Assembly (NCBI RefSeq): GCF_014695715.1
Contig: NZ_JACJOT010000003.1
Location: 284,116-348,115 of the forward strand
Length of the DNA stretch: 64,000 nt
Direction of reading: 5' to 3'
From: Microcoleus sp. FACHB-68
GTDB taxonomy: Bacteria; Cyanobacteriota; Cyanobacteriia; Cyanobacteriales; Oscillatoriaceae
Part shown: one piece after another, positions 52,227 to 60,371 of the stretch
Position numbering within the stretch: position 1 is the stretch's first letter
Layout: each line of letters opens with the position of its first letter
Position numbers and translations under genes: made by a program
The notes under the pieces: generated by a model
Told to the model about the DNA's origin: nothing
Seen by the model: only the letters and a program-made list of their open reading frames with translations
Database searches by the model: none

Positions 52227-54641
52227 TTAGTGAGAACCCCGAAAGTTTGTCATCACTCCATAGATAGACCAAATCGCCATCGCACGAAGATAATGGCTGG
52301 CGCGAAACGTCCCAACGGCAGTAATCGCTTCAGGCGTGCGGAATTGCAACCCGTTGTCATAAATTTGCCGCACCACGGCTTCGCTGAGGGCAAATGCCTC
52401 CTCTTTCATGCCCATTTGCACCATAAACGCGGCAATGCCAAAGTTAATGCCGGTCCACACTTCCAATGGATGAGTCGCTTTGGGGTTCACCGGCGATCCA
52501 TCAGGTAGCAGCCCATTTGCCGCTCCAATTTTGCCCTCGTGGAACTTCAGGAAGCAGGCTTCATAAACCGTTCTTAAGGCAGTGAGGGCGCAATCACGGG
52601 GGACAATATCCGGCAGTCCTAGCAGTTGAGCGTAAAACTGACCACACAATTGGTCTGCCATCACCACCTGTGAACCGCTTTCACTGTCGAGCCGGTAATA
52701 TTGGCCATTCCAAAGTTTTTCCTGGTAGATCGGTTTGGCTTGATCAAGCCAACTTTGGTAAGTGGCAATGGTTTCTTGAGGATTTGGGGATAAAGACTGA
52801 TTAATCAGAATTTTGCCAATTGCAATGGCAGCTTCAAGGGCAGCCAGCCACAAACCGCCGCAGTAAGCGCTAACGCCCTGCAATTGCCAATCATCAAACG
52901 TCTGATCCGGCGCACCGGCATTTTCTGGAATGCCATCGCCGTCCTTATCAAATGTCTTAAGATAAGCCAGGGTTTCAACCACAGCCGGCCAGCAGTCGGT
53001 GAGAAATTCAATATCGCTGCCACCTGTGAGCAGAAAATCCCGATAGACCTGCAAGACAAAATCACAGGGTAAATCTTTCCACAGGTTACAGTCTTGGTAG
53101 CTCGTATAATTCGTTTGCTCCCAAGGGTGTTCATTCGGTGCGCCGAGATCGTGGGGGGTGGCACCGGCTATTTTACGAACCGCTGCCGCTTGGTTATAGC
53201 CAATAATGCGCGGGGTATCGTCGCCGGCAGGAATCGCGCGGGCAAACGCGAGCAATACAGATTTTTCCAACTCTGGCCACAGCATCAGCAACGCAAACGA
53301 GCCGTACAGCCGCACATCCAGGCTTTCATACCAGCGATAATCGATACATTCGAGCACGGCAAACTGACCTTTGGGGTCGCGTTCATCTGCCCCACTCCAG
53401 AGAGTGCCGCCGCCTGTGAGGGCGTAAAGCTCATTAAACAAGGCCATTTTGAACCAATCTGGCAAATCTTCGCGTTCCAGAATTGGTTTTTGCCAAGCTT
53501 GAATATTCTCTTTCCAGGTATCTGAATGTTTGAGGGCGGTGCGAACCATTGACCAAGCGTTTTTGCCATGCCGGCCAAAAAAGTCGGTGTAGCGCCGGTA
53601 ATACCAGGCACCTGAACCAAATTCAGTCACCGGCAAGTCCCATGCAAGGATAAAGGGAATCTTGCGAGTTTTACCGGGTCTCAGGGTAAAGCGAACGGCA
53701 AGGGCAACCCCAATTTGCTCTCCCTCTGCTGCCGGTGTTTCGTTATCCTGATCAGAGAGGGAACCATCATCGGCGAAGTATCTCCACACGTCCTCGCCGG
53801 TGCCGGCACATTGCCAGCGAGAATTGTAAAACACTTCCACAGCCGGGTTAGTCACGGTGGCGATCGCCAACTGTCCTTCCCCTTCCACAGGTTGCTCATT
53901 CGTGCTCAGCCGGCTCATTAAGCAGCCAACCCGGAAATGATCTTCAACCCAGCGATTAAAACTGCCGGCACTTTCTCCCCAGCGTGACTGATATTCGTAA
54001 ACCGGACTGCCATCATCCCGCACCTGCACTGGGGGCGATTTAATCGCATTGGTAAACCAACCCACCATATTCTGCCAGGTGAGCATAATGCTGACGACGA
54101 TTGGTTCATCGGTTGGGTTGTAAGCAGTCCATTCAAAAATAGCCAGGGGATAACTGCTTTCCTGGTAATTACGGGGCCAAACTGGCGAAAATTGCTCACA
54201 CGTCAGTTCTGCCTTAAATACCCCTTCATAAACAAACCAGCTTTGGGGATAAAGCGCATGGTAAGTGCCGGTTCCTGTCTCCCCGTCTCCCCCTCTTGTC
54301 TTGGGATACCACTGCCACGCCGGAAGACTCCCATCTGCCGGGGGTTCGGTACACAGGGCAAATGCTTGCTTCTTGCCGGCTGCTTCCTCAAAAACGCTAA
54401 ACTGGCAAGCCGGTAAGTTGTTAAAAATATGTTCTCCCCCGTCAAGATGCCAGAGATTAAAATCCCCACGGGAAGACCGGCCTATACAGCCGGCACCAAA
54501 GCCACCTAAAGGCATTCCATGCCACGGGCCATCATCAAGATTGCTGGCGTAGCGCACAGTGTAAGGCTTGTCCCATCCGAGGCCAATGGGACGATTCCAG
54601 GTATAGGGAGGAATTTTGGGACGAGGAGTTGGATCGATCAT
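52227..54641 (-). CDS. GH116 beta-glucosidase (GBA2-like, non-lysosomal glucosylceramidase family)
   Basis: 804 residues from the ATG at 54641. N-terminal beta-sandwich with RPIGLGWDKPYTVRYASNLDDG, HGMPLGGFGAGCIGR and WHLDGGEH, then an (alpha/alpha)6 catalytic domain: Glu region (VLECIDYRWYESLDVRLYGS), general acid Asp in PDQTFDDW. The C-terminus (NFGIAAFMVQMGMKEEAF, then YLRAMAIWSIYG) is the normal end. GH116 enzymes cleave beta-glucosides and, in animals, glucosylceramide; the cyanobacterial substrate is not known. No signal peptide, so probably cytosolic. Start uncertain: ATGs at 54641 and 54668 are possible. Confidence 0.92.
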   Translation of the reverse strand: MIDPTPRPKIPPYTWNRPIGLGWDKPYTVRYASNLDDGPWHGMPLGGFGAGCIGRSSRGDFNLWHLDGGEHIFNNLPACQFSVFEEAAGKKQAFALCTEPPADGSLPAWQWYPKTRGGDGETGTGTYHALYPQSWFVYEGVFKAELTCEQFSPVWPRNYQESSYPLAIFEWTAYNPTDEPIVVSIMLTWQNMVGWFTNAIKSPPVQVRDDGSPVYEYQSRWGESAGSFNRWVEDHFRVGCLMSRLSTNEQPVEGEGQLAIATVTNPAVEVFYNSRWQCAGTGEDVWRYFADDGSLSDQDNETPAAEGEQIGVALAVRFTLRPGKTRKIPFILAWDLPVTEFGSGAWYYRRYTDFFGRHGKNAWSMVRTALKHSDTWKENIQAWQKPILEREDLPDWFKMALFNELYALTGGGTLWSGADERDPKGQFAVLECIDYRWYESLDVRLYGSFALLMLWPELEKSVLLAFARAIPAGDDTPRIIGYNQAAAVRKIAGATPHDLGAPNEHPWEQTNYTSYQDCNLWKDLPCDFVLQVYRDFLLTGGSDIEFLTDCWPAVVETLAYLKTFDKDGDGIPENAGAPDQTFDDWQLQGVSAYCGGLWLAALEAAIAIGKILINQSLSPNPQETIATYQSWLDQAKPIYQEKLWNGQYYRLDSESGSQVVMADQLCGQFYAQLLGLPDIVPRDCALTALRTVYEACFLKFHEGKIGAANGLLPDGSPVNPKATHPLEVWTGINFGIAAFMVQMGMKEEAFALSEAVVRQIYDNGLQFRTPEAITAVGTFRASHYLRAMAIWSIYGVMTNFRGSH

Positions 54642-54875
54642 GTCCTCGATTTTACCGCTCACCGGCATTGTCGGGGCAACCGAAAACCGAAACATTCGAG
54701 TTTCTGCCGAACTGCCGGCAGCCCACATTCACTTTTATTACGTTTAAAATTCTTAATCTTTTCCGCCTCCTCTTGTAGCTGACAGGGGGCACGGAATCCA
54801 ATAGGCTGATCGAAGTGGCAATTTTTGCCTTCGCACTTTTTAGCCCACCCTTGCAAATTCGTTAGTATCCCAAAA

Positions 54876-55199
54876 ATGCCTCTTAAAATCGTTCAAAACT
54901 TTGATAGCAGCTTTACCCTTGAACCTGCGGCAAAAGCAACTCTGTTTAACTTATTAACAGGTGAAGCCTTTATCAATCAAATTGCCCAACAGGGACACTG
55001 CGAACAAATTGAATTTACGGAATTACTGTTCCAGCCAGTTCCCTATAGTTTGGCAACCCCCAAAGGGATGCCGGCTGAATTTGAGCCATATCATGAATCA
55101 GAAGATTACGTTATTATTAACGTTCCGCCTAACTTTATGTTCAACGCTAAAATATTTAAACCCAGCCGGCTTTGTGCGATTTATCGCAAAATTAAATAA
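54876..55199 (+). CDS. Hypothetical protein, about 107 aa
   Basis: 107 residues from ATG 54876. Sequence is soluble and mixed alpha/beta (KIVQNFDSSFTLEPAAKATLFNLL, then DYVIINVPPNFMF). I do not recognise it. Codon use looks genuine and it is in line with the next gene, but there is no ribosome site; support is moderate. An upstream start at 54825 would add 17 residues of low plausibility. Confidence 0.55.
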   Translation: MPLKIVQNFDSSFTLEPAAKATLFNLLTGEAFINQIAQQGHCEQIEFTELLFQPVPYSLATPKGMPAEFEPYHESEDYVIINVPPNFMFNAKIFKPSRLCAIYRKIK

Positions 55200-55282
55200 A
55201 AAAACTTTATCCAATTACCCTAAAGCCGGCCCTTCTTCAAAAAAGCTCTTTTCAATTTTTACTCACACCTGACAATTCCAAA

Positions 55283-55314
55283 CTCAGCACTTAGGACTCA
55301 GCACTCAGGACTTA
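55283..55314. repeat. Short tandem repeat GGACTCAGCACT
   Basis: Three copies of CTCAGCACTTAGGA/CTCAGCACTCAGGA ending three bases before the GIY-YIG start codon, occupying the place where a ribosome site would be. Confidence 0.85.
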
Positions 55315-55316
55315 AT

Positions 55317-55862
55317 ATGACCACTGAAACAGACATCCCATCTCTACAGAGTTTAGAATATCTTTCCTACCTTGATAGCGGTGGACAACTACCTGAAAAC
55401 TTGCAAGGTAAAGTTGGGGTATACGCAATTTTTGATTCAGAAAAAGTGTTGCAATTTGTTGGTTATTCCCGTGATGTTTATCTCAGCCTCAAACAACACT
55501 TTGTCCGCCAACCGCAAAACTGTTACTGGCTAAAAGTCCAAACCATTGACCGACCTAGCCGCACGATTTTAGAAAATATCCGTGAATCTTGGATCGCAGA
55601 AAATGGTGGCACACCGGCAGGTAATGCAGCTGATGAAGTGAAGTGGACTCAGCCGATTGATGTGAAAAGCCTGATGACTTCTGAGGAACAGGCGAGTTAT
55701 GAAAAGGCTGCCGGTCAGGAAATGGAACAGTCAAAAGTGTTGAAAAATGCTGCCCGACGGGTTGAAGCCGGCATTTTGGCTTCCCTCAAAACCCGTGGCT
55801 TACAAACAGAAGTTCGCTTTAACCCCAAACTCAAAGAAAGCGGTTTGCTTGATTTAAAATAG
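55317..55862 (+). CDS. GIY-YIG nuclease-superfamily protein
   Basis: 181 residues. Residues 33-85 (GVYAIFDSEKVLQFVGYSRDVYLSLKQHF) have the GIY-YIG plan: GVY, then VGYSRDV as the YIG strand and helix, with Arg kept. The C-terminal half (from MTSEEQ) is a charged helical extension. The conserved Glu of active endonucleases is not clear, so it may be a binding rather than cutting member. Similar proteins occur in cyanobacteria and plants. Its start is abutted by a tandem repeat with no Shine-Dalgarno. Confidence 0.75.
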   Translation: MTTETDIPSLQSLEYLSYLDSGGQLPENLQGKVGVYAIFDSEKVLQFVGYSRDVYLSLKQHFVRQPQNCYWLKVQTIDRPSRTILENIRESWIAENGGTPAGNAADEVKWTQPIDVKSLMTSEEQASYEKAAGQEMEQSKVLKNAARRVEAGILASLKTRGLQTEVRFNPKLKESGLLDLK

Positions 55863-55942
55863 CAGCAATTTATCAATTTTCTTTTCTCTTGATAAACTTT
55901 ATAAACCTCGTAGGTTGGATTGATAAAGGAATTCTGAGTTGG

Positions 55943-56046
55943 GCTTAATCTTCTTGCAAAAATTATTTTTATTACCGCAGAGAAACATCAACATTTGATG
56001 CGCTTCTTTTCTGTTTGTTTTTATAATTTTTGCAAGAAGTCAAGCG
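55943..56046. repeat. 104-bp inverted-repeat (MITE-like) element
   Basis: Perfect 17-bp arms CTTCTTGCAAAAATTAT (55950-55966) and ATAATTTTTGCAAGAAG (56023-56039), extended imperfectly by GCTTAAT/TCAAGC. The middle holds a smaller CATCAACATTTGATG hairpin (55987-56001 region). It separates two convergent genes and could act as a bidirectional terminator or be a mobile relic. Confidence 0.75.
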
Positions 56047-56084
56047 TGTTGAACCGGCAAATTTTCCCAAAATCTGCTTTTTTC

Positions 56085-57158
56085 TCAGTTATGCAGAAGT
56101 TTCAGCCCCATTTTAACTTTGTCCATGAGAGTTTTTTGTGACACACAGGTAATCAGGCAAAGTTTCCCACAATCCAAAGTTTGCTGACGAACTTTTTGCG
56201 CTTTTTTGCCATACCAAATATCTCGCGCACTTTCGTTTTTGACATTGCCAATTACGGGATAGTCATTACATAGTTTTACATTTCCATCCGTTTCAATCCA
56301 GTAATTGCGAAGTCCCACCCGACAAGGCATATTTTCCGCCGGCGCTTTTTCTTCACGGAAGTGGGGCAGCATGAGTCGCAAGATTTCATCGCTGTTCATA
56401 ATGGGTGCGCCGTTTTTCTTCATTTCAATCAGGCGCTCAATTACGTTTGCGAATTCTTCTTGGTCTTCTTGTTCAACCCACAGTTCTTCATAAGTTTCTT
56501 GTGTCCACCGATTAACCGGCTGGAAGTTGACGGTTGTCACTCCCATTTTTTCCGCCCACTCAACGATATCAGGCAACAAACGGAAATTTAATTTATTAAT
56601 CGTCGGTTTGACGGTAATCGGAAACTTCACACCCTGTTTGTCACACTCCTCGCGCAGATATTTAATGCCGTTAGAAAGCTTGGCAAATAATCCTGGATAA
56701 CCGCGAAGGTAATCATGAAGTTCGGCATTAGGGCCATCGACTGAAAAATTGACATTAAAAGGCCGAGCTGCTACAGTTTTTTCTGCATTTTCCTTCGTCA
56801 TGCACGAGCCATTTGTTGTCACGCCGCTGTGGATGCCATTCGCGCCGCAAAAGGCAAGTAAATCTATAAATCCTTTTTTAATAAAAGGTTCGCCCCCACT
56901 AAAGTTTATGGAAAACTCGCCGACAAACGCTTTGATGCTCAATAGGGCATTCTTCCATTCTTCGATGCTCATTTCGTCTTTGTAATTCTTGAGCCGCCAG
57001 TATTCACACTGCCGGCATTTCACATTGCAATGCTCATTGATAATCCCGTAAAAAGTCACCGGCTTGGTAGTGTCGTAGCCAGTATTCCGATAAACCGATT
57101 CTGCAACTGCATTTTGAGTGTGCTTAACTGCCAGTTTAGACAGAGTTAACGGGTTCAT
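56085..57158 (-). CDS. Radical SAM enzyme with SPASM-like C-terminus
   Basis: 357 residues. The 4Fe-4S motif CNVKCRQC (CX3CX2C) is near residue 43-50, followed by the SAM-binding NFSGGEPF motif. The C-terminal part has extra cysteines (MPCRVGLRNYWIETDGNVKLCNDYP, then CGKLC) as in SPASM/twitch domains that hold a second cluster. Many such enzymes modify peptides or other substrates. No precursor peptide or partner gene is adjacent, so the substrate is unknown. GAGAGG lies 8-13 nt before the ATG. Confidence 0.88.
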   Translation of the reverse strand: MNPLTLSKLAVKHTQNAVAESVYRNTGYDTTKPVTFYGIINEHCNVKCRQCEYWRLKNYKDEMSIEEWKNALLSIKAFVGEFSINFSGGEPFIKKGFIDLLAFCGANGIHSGVTTNGSCMTKENAEKTVAARPFNVNFSVDGPNAELHDYLRGYPGLFAKLSNGIKYLREECDKQGVKFPITVKPTINKLNFRLLPDIVEWAEKMGVTTVNFQPVNRWTQETYEELWVEQEDQEEFANVIERLIEMKKNGAPIMNSDEILRLMLPHFREEKAPAENMPCRVGLRNYWIETDGNVKLCNDYPVIGNVKNESARDIWYGKKAQKVRQQTLDCGKLCLITCVSQKTLMDKVKMGLKLLHN

Positions 57159-57615
57159 GAGGGATACCTCTCAAAGGTGATTTTTGACAAAATTCCTACC
57201 CGCTTAATTCTGCACACATTGCAATTATGCAATGAGCAATTGACAGCAAAGCGCTCTCGCCAAATTCAGCTTCTGCCGCGCCGGCGCTAATGCCATTCAG
57301 AATTTTTAGCGGGTTGCAAAAAAAGAAAGCCAGCGAATCGATTCGCTGGTGCGTTCAGGTTTAATTAAACTCTTGAGTGATGAGAGTAAGGGAAGAATAA
57401 GTAAAGTTGTTGCCATTTTGGCAGATGTTTTTTAAACTTAACAATTGCTCGCTGCCTGACTTGCTTCTCTATCGCAAGAACCTACAGAGAAAAAGGTTTC
57501 TATGGCTAAGTCCGCTTGTTTAAAATATTCTCATTTCTGGAATTCAATTTTTTAAGGTTGCAATGGGTGTAAGCTAAATGTCTCTACAATTGAGGCATAG
57601 GCTACCCAAATTTCT
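57159..57615. other. Divergent intergenic region with a minus-strand terminator
   Basis: About 457 bp between the radical SAM gene and the Ser/Thr kinase gene. It holds the palindrome at 57330-57349 (see terminator entry) and no coding frame. Confidence 0.5.
57317..57349 (-). terminator. Hairpin with T-run on the minus strand, free-standing
   Basis: Perfect 20-bp palindrome CCAGCGAATCGATTCGCTGG (57330-57349), then on the minus strand CTTTCTTTTTTT. No gene ends in front of it on that strand, so it may end a small RNA starting between 57350 and 57600. Confidence 0.6.
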
Positions 57616-59382
57616 ATGAGTTCGACCCTGATAGGCAATCGCTATCGCATTCTTCGGTCGCTGGCCACCGGCGGCTTTGGCGAAACCTTTTTGGCCGAAG
57701 ACACCCACACACCTTCCGCACGCCAGTGTGTGATTAAGCAGCTCAAACCGATCATTAACGATCCCCAGATGTACCAGCTGGTGCAAGAGCGATTTAAGCG
57801 AGAAGCGGCCATTCTGGAAACTCTGGGCGAGGGCAACAACCAAATTCCCCGCTTGTATGCCTACTTTGAGGAAGCGGGCAAGTTTTTCTTAGTGCAGGAA
57901 TTTATCGAGGGTCAAACCCTGACGCAAAAGGTGGCAGCAGAAGGCCGCGTCAACGAAAATGCTGTTAGGGAAATCCTGGTAAAGATTTTGCCGGTTTTGG
58001 ATTATGTGCATCGCAACCGGATGGTGCATCGGGATATTAAGCCGGATAACATCATCATGCGGCAACGGGATGGCTTGCCGGTGTTAATTGATTTCGGCGC
58101 GGTGAAGGAATCTATGGCCACCGCCCTCAATACTCAAGGTAATCCCACTCAGTCAGTGGTTGTGGGAACGCCGGGTTTTATGCCGTCTGAGCAAGCTGCC
58201 GGCAGACCGACTTATTCAAGCGATCTATACAGTTTGGGGCTGACAGGGATTTATCTGCTCACCGGCAAAACTCCCCAACAGATGCAAAGCGATCCGCAAA
58301 CGGGTGAGATTATTTGGCGTCCTTATGCGCCCAATATTAGTCCTGGTTTGGCAACGGTGCTGGATAAGGCAATTCACTCTCATTCCTCCCAGCGCTATAG
58401 CACTGCCCAAGAAATGCAAGCGGCGCTGCAAGCTGCCCCTGAATCAACATTTTCATCAAGCGAGACGGTGGCAGTGTCGCCCGGAGGCGTTGTTCGGCCT
58501 CCTGCACCACGCCCTGCTGCTTCTAGTAATGCTTGGTTAAAAGCGCTGATTATTGGCGGTTTACTTGGGACATTTGTGGCAGTTGCTATTGCGCTGATCC
58601 GCAATGCGCTGCAATCACCGGCACCGAACGATCCGGTTGCTCAACAGTCCCGACCGGCACCAGTCACTCGCTCGCCGGCACCTGTCGCCACTCGTTCGCC
58701 GGCACCTGTGACTCGTTCGCCGGCACCTGTCCCTACTCGTTCAGTTCCTTCTCCCGCTCAATCGCTGCCACCGGCATCTCAAACACCAACCCCTGCAGAC
58801 TCTCCATCAGCGCCGCCGGCAGCCGAACAGCCAGACCCTGAACCCTCTGAATTTCCGACAGCCGCCCCCTCCGCTTCCCCGACCCCGGTCGAACAAATAC
58901 CTGCACCGGCACCGTCTCGTCCCCCCGCAGCCACTCCGCCTAGAGCAGAAAATCCCACGAATATTGCTGCCGGTGATGTACGCGTACCTGGATTATCGCC
59001 AGGGATGCCAGAACGGGCGGTTACGCAAACTTTTGGCACACCCACTAGAGTCGCCACTGGCTATTGGCCCAATACCGAATCGATGCTCTATGAGTTAGAG
59101 CCGAATCAAATTGGTTTAGGCTTTATCGTTGACCAGGATTCTCGCCGGCTACGCCAAACAGAAGTTTCCTTTGCCCAGTCAATCCCACCAGAGCAAATGC
59201 TGGCCACGTTAAATGGGATGGCCGGCGGCAGGGCGAGTGAGGATGTTCAACAAGCATTGCAACGCGTGCAGCAGCGTCAGTTGAGTCAGTATTCCTTTAC
59301 CAGCGGCGGCTTAGAAGGCGTAATTCAGCGAAATGAGAGCGACCGCATCTATATTGCCGTTTGGGAAGAAGATTTACATTAA
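57616..59382 (+). CDS. Ser/Thr protein kinase with proline-rich and C-terminal sensor region
   Basis: 588 residues. Hanks kinase domain at 8-270: Gly loop TGGFGETF, Lys in CVIKQL, HRDIKPDN, DFGAVKE, APE-like PSEQ. A membrane helix follows at about 304-331, then a proline-rich stretch (about 340-450) with repeated (R)SPAPV units, and a C-terminal extracytoplasmic domain (about 455-588; VPGLSPGMPERAVTQTFGTPTR) of the type found in other cyanobacterial kinases. It should phosphorylate cytosolic targets in response to an external cue. No phosphatase gene is adjacent. Confidence 0.93.
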   Translation: MSSTLIGNRYRILRSLATGGFGETFLAEDTHTPSARQCVIKQLKPIINDPQMYQLVQERFKREAAILETLGEGNNQIPRLYAYFEEAGKFFLVQEFIEGQTLTQKVAAEGRVNENAVREILVKILPVLDYVHRNRMVHRDIKPDNIIMRQRDGLPVLIDFGAVKESMATALNTQGNPTQSVVVGTPGFMPSEQAAGRPTYSSDLYSLGLTGIYLLTGKTPQQMQSDPQTGEIIWRPYAPNISPGLATVLDKAIHSHSSQRYSTAQEMQAALQAAPESTFSSSETVAVSPGGVVRPPAPRPAASSNAWLKALIIGGLLGTFVAVAIALIRNALQSPAPNDPVAQQSRPAPVTRSPAPVATRSPAPVTRSPAPVPTRSVPSPAQSLPPASQTPTPADSPSAPPAAEQPDPEPSEFPTAAPSASPTPVEQIPAPAPSRPPAATPPRAENPTNIAAGDVRVPGLSPGMPERAVTQTFGTPTRVATGYWPNTESMLYELEPNQIGLGFIVDQDSRRLRQTEVSFAQSIPPEQMLATLNGMAGGRASEDVQQALQRVQQRQLSQYSFTSGGLEGVIQRNESDRIYIAVWEEDLH

Positions 59383-59417
59383 ACTTCGGCCCAAAGGACA
59401 TTTTTTAGATGCGTTCA

Positions 59418-59462
59418 CAAATAAACACAGATGAACAGCAATGATCGATCTGTGTTTATTTG
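59418..59462. repeat. Long hairpin AAATAAACACAGAT...ATCTGTGTTTATT
   Basis: Perfect 15-bp arms CAAATAAACACAGAT (59418-59432) and ATCTGTGTTTATTTG (59448-59462) between convergent genes; sequence-related to the repeat at 20881-21012. Confidence 0.85.
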
Positions 59463-59501
59463 CAACAGATGCGGTTTCCTGTGAGGCCACAATCATCGAT
59501 T

Positions 59502-59522
59502 GGGCTTCAGATGAAGAAGCCC
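59502..59522. terminator. Hairpin near the phasin-like gene end
   Basis: GGGCTTC (59502-59508) and GAAGCCC (59516-59522) with a 7-nt loop, 17 bp beyond the minus-strand stop codon. No clear T-run. Confidence 0.4.
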
Positions 59523-59539
59523 GATCAAGCTGAAACAAC

Positions 59540-59863
59540 TTAACGCCAGAGCTTGTTTTCCAGATCACGCACCTGACGTTCTAGCCGGTCAAGGCGTCCC
59601 CGCAGCTCATCCATTTCTGATTGACGAGGAACCCCTAAATCTTGCAGCGCATTCCGCAACTGTCGCTGCATCTGCACCTCCCAAGTTCCGGGGTCTGATT
59701 TGAGCTGCTGCATCAGATCGTCAGCAAACTTCTTGGCTTGCTCGGAATTGAGTTTGCCATCTTTTACCCACTCCTCACTCACTTCCCGGATTTTTTCTGT
59801 CACTAAGGACGTCGTACCGATACCAATCATGAGCAGTTGCTTGAGCAGATCGTTGCTATTCAT
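59540..59863 (-). CDS. Phasin-like coiled-coil protein
   Basis: 107 residues. Helical throughout: a hydrophobic stretch (LLKQLLMIGIGTTSLVTEKIREVSEEWVKDG) then a coiled coil at the end (MDELRGRLDRLERQVRDLENKLW). This matches small phasin/PhaF-type proteins (polyhydroxyalkanoate-granule or polyhydroxyalkanoate-regulation related) annotated in many cyanobacteria; no PHA gene is adjacent, so the granule role is only inferred. AGGAAG lies 8-13 nt upstream of the ATG. Confidence 0.78.
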   Translation of the reverse strand: MNSNDLLKQLLMIGIGTTSLVTEKIREVSEEWVKDGKLNSEQAKKFADDLMQQLKSDPGTWEVQMQRQLRNALQDLGVPRQSEMDELRGRLDRLERQVRDLENKLWR

Positions 59864-59998
59864 GCTGTCTTCCTATCGCTTCATAAAAAAGGGCAGCTAA
59901 AACGCGGCCATCAAGCCTTGGGGTAAAATCTCAACCCTGCCAGCCATAGTTCTATTCTGTCAAAATATCAAGGAAGCGAGATTTCCTTTGTATTATCA

Positions 59999-60358
59999 AT
60001 GCTATGTCCCCGCTGCCATCAGTCGATTGAAGCCCAAGCTGTTGCCTGTCCCAACTGCCGCACTCCGCTGAAAGCTTATGGCCATCCCGGTATTCCCTTG
60101 TATCGGGCCGGCAAAGATGAATTTCTCTGTGACAGTTGCATTTATCACGACGACGACACCTGCACGTTCCCGCAACGCCCCTACGCCAAGACTTGCACCC
60201 TCTACCATGACCGTTCTATGCCGCTAGAAATGCCTGTCAATCGTTATGCCGGCAGCCGACATGGGTCGGTAACAGCATGGCTACAACGCAATTCCGCTTG
60301 GCTGCTGTTACTGGGGTTAGGGATCGTCAGTTTAGCCCTAGCGCTGGCTCGTCGTTAA
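59999..60358 (+). CDS. Zinc-ribbon membrane-anchored protein
   Basis: 119 residues. N-terminal double zinc ribbon: CPRC...CPNC (residues 3-21), then a Cys/His cluster (LCDSCIYHDDDTC, then KTCTLYHD) in the middle. A C-terminal transmembrane helix (about 96-116, LLLLGLGIVSLALALA) ends with two arginines, a tail anchor. Function unknown. It converges on nblS across 13 bp. No clear ribosome site. Confidence 0.85.
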   Translation: MLCPRCHQSIEAQAVACPNCRTPLKAYGHPGIPLYRAGKDEFLCDSCIYHDDDTCTFPQRPYAKTCTLYHDRSMPLEMPVNRYAGSRHGSVTAWLQRNSAWLLLLGLGIVSLALALARR

Positions 60359-60371
60359 TTTTAGCCAACTA

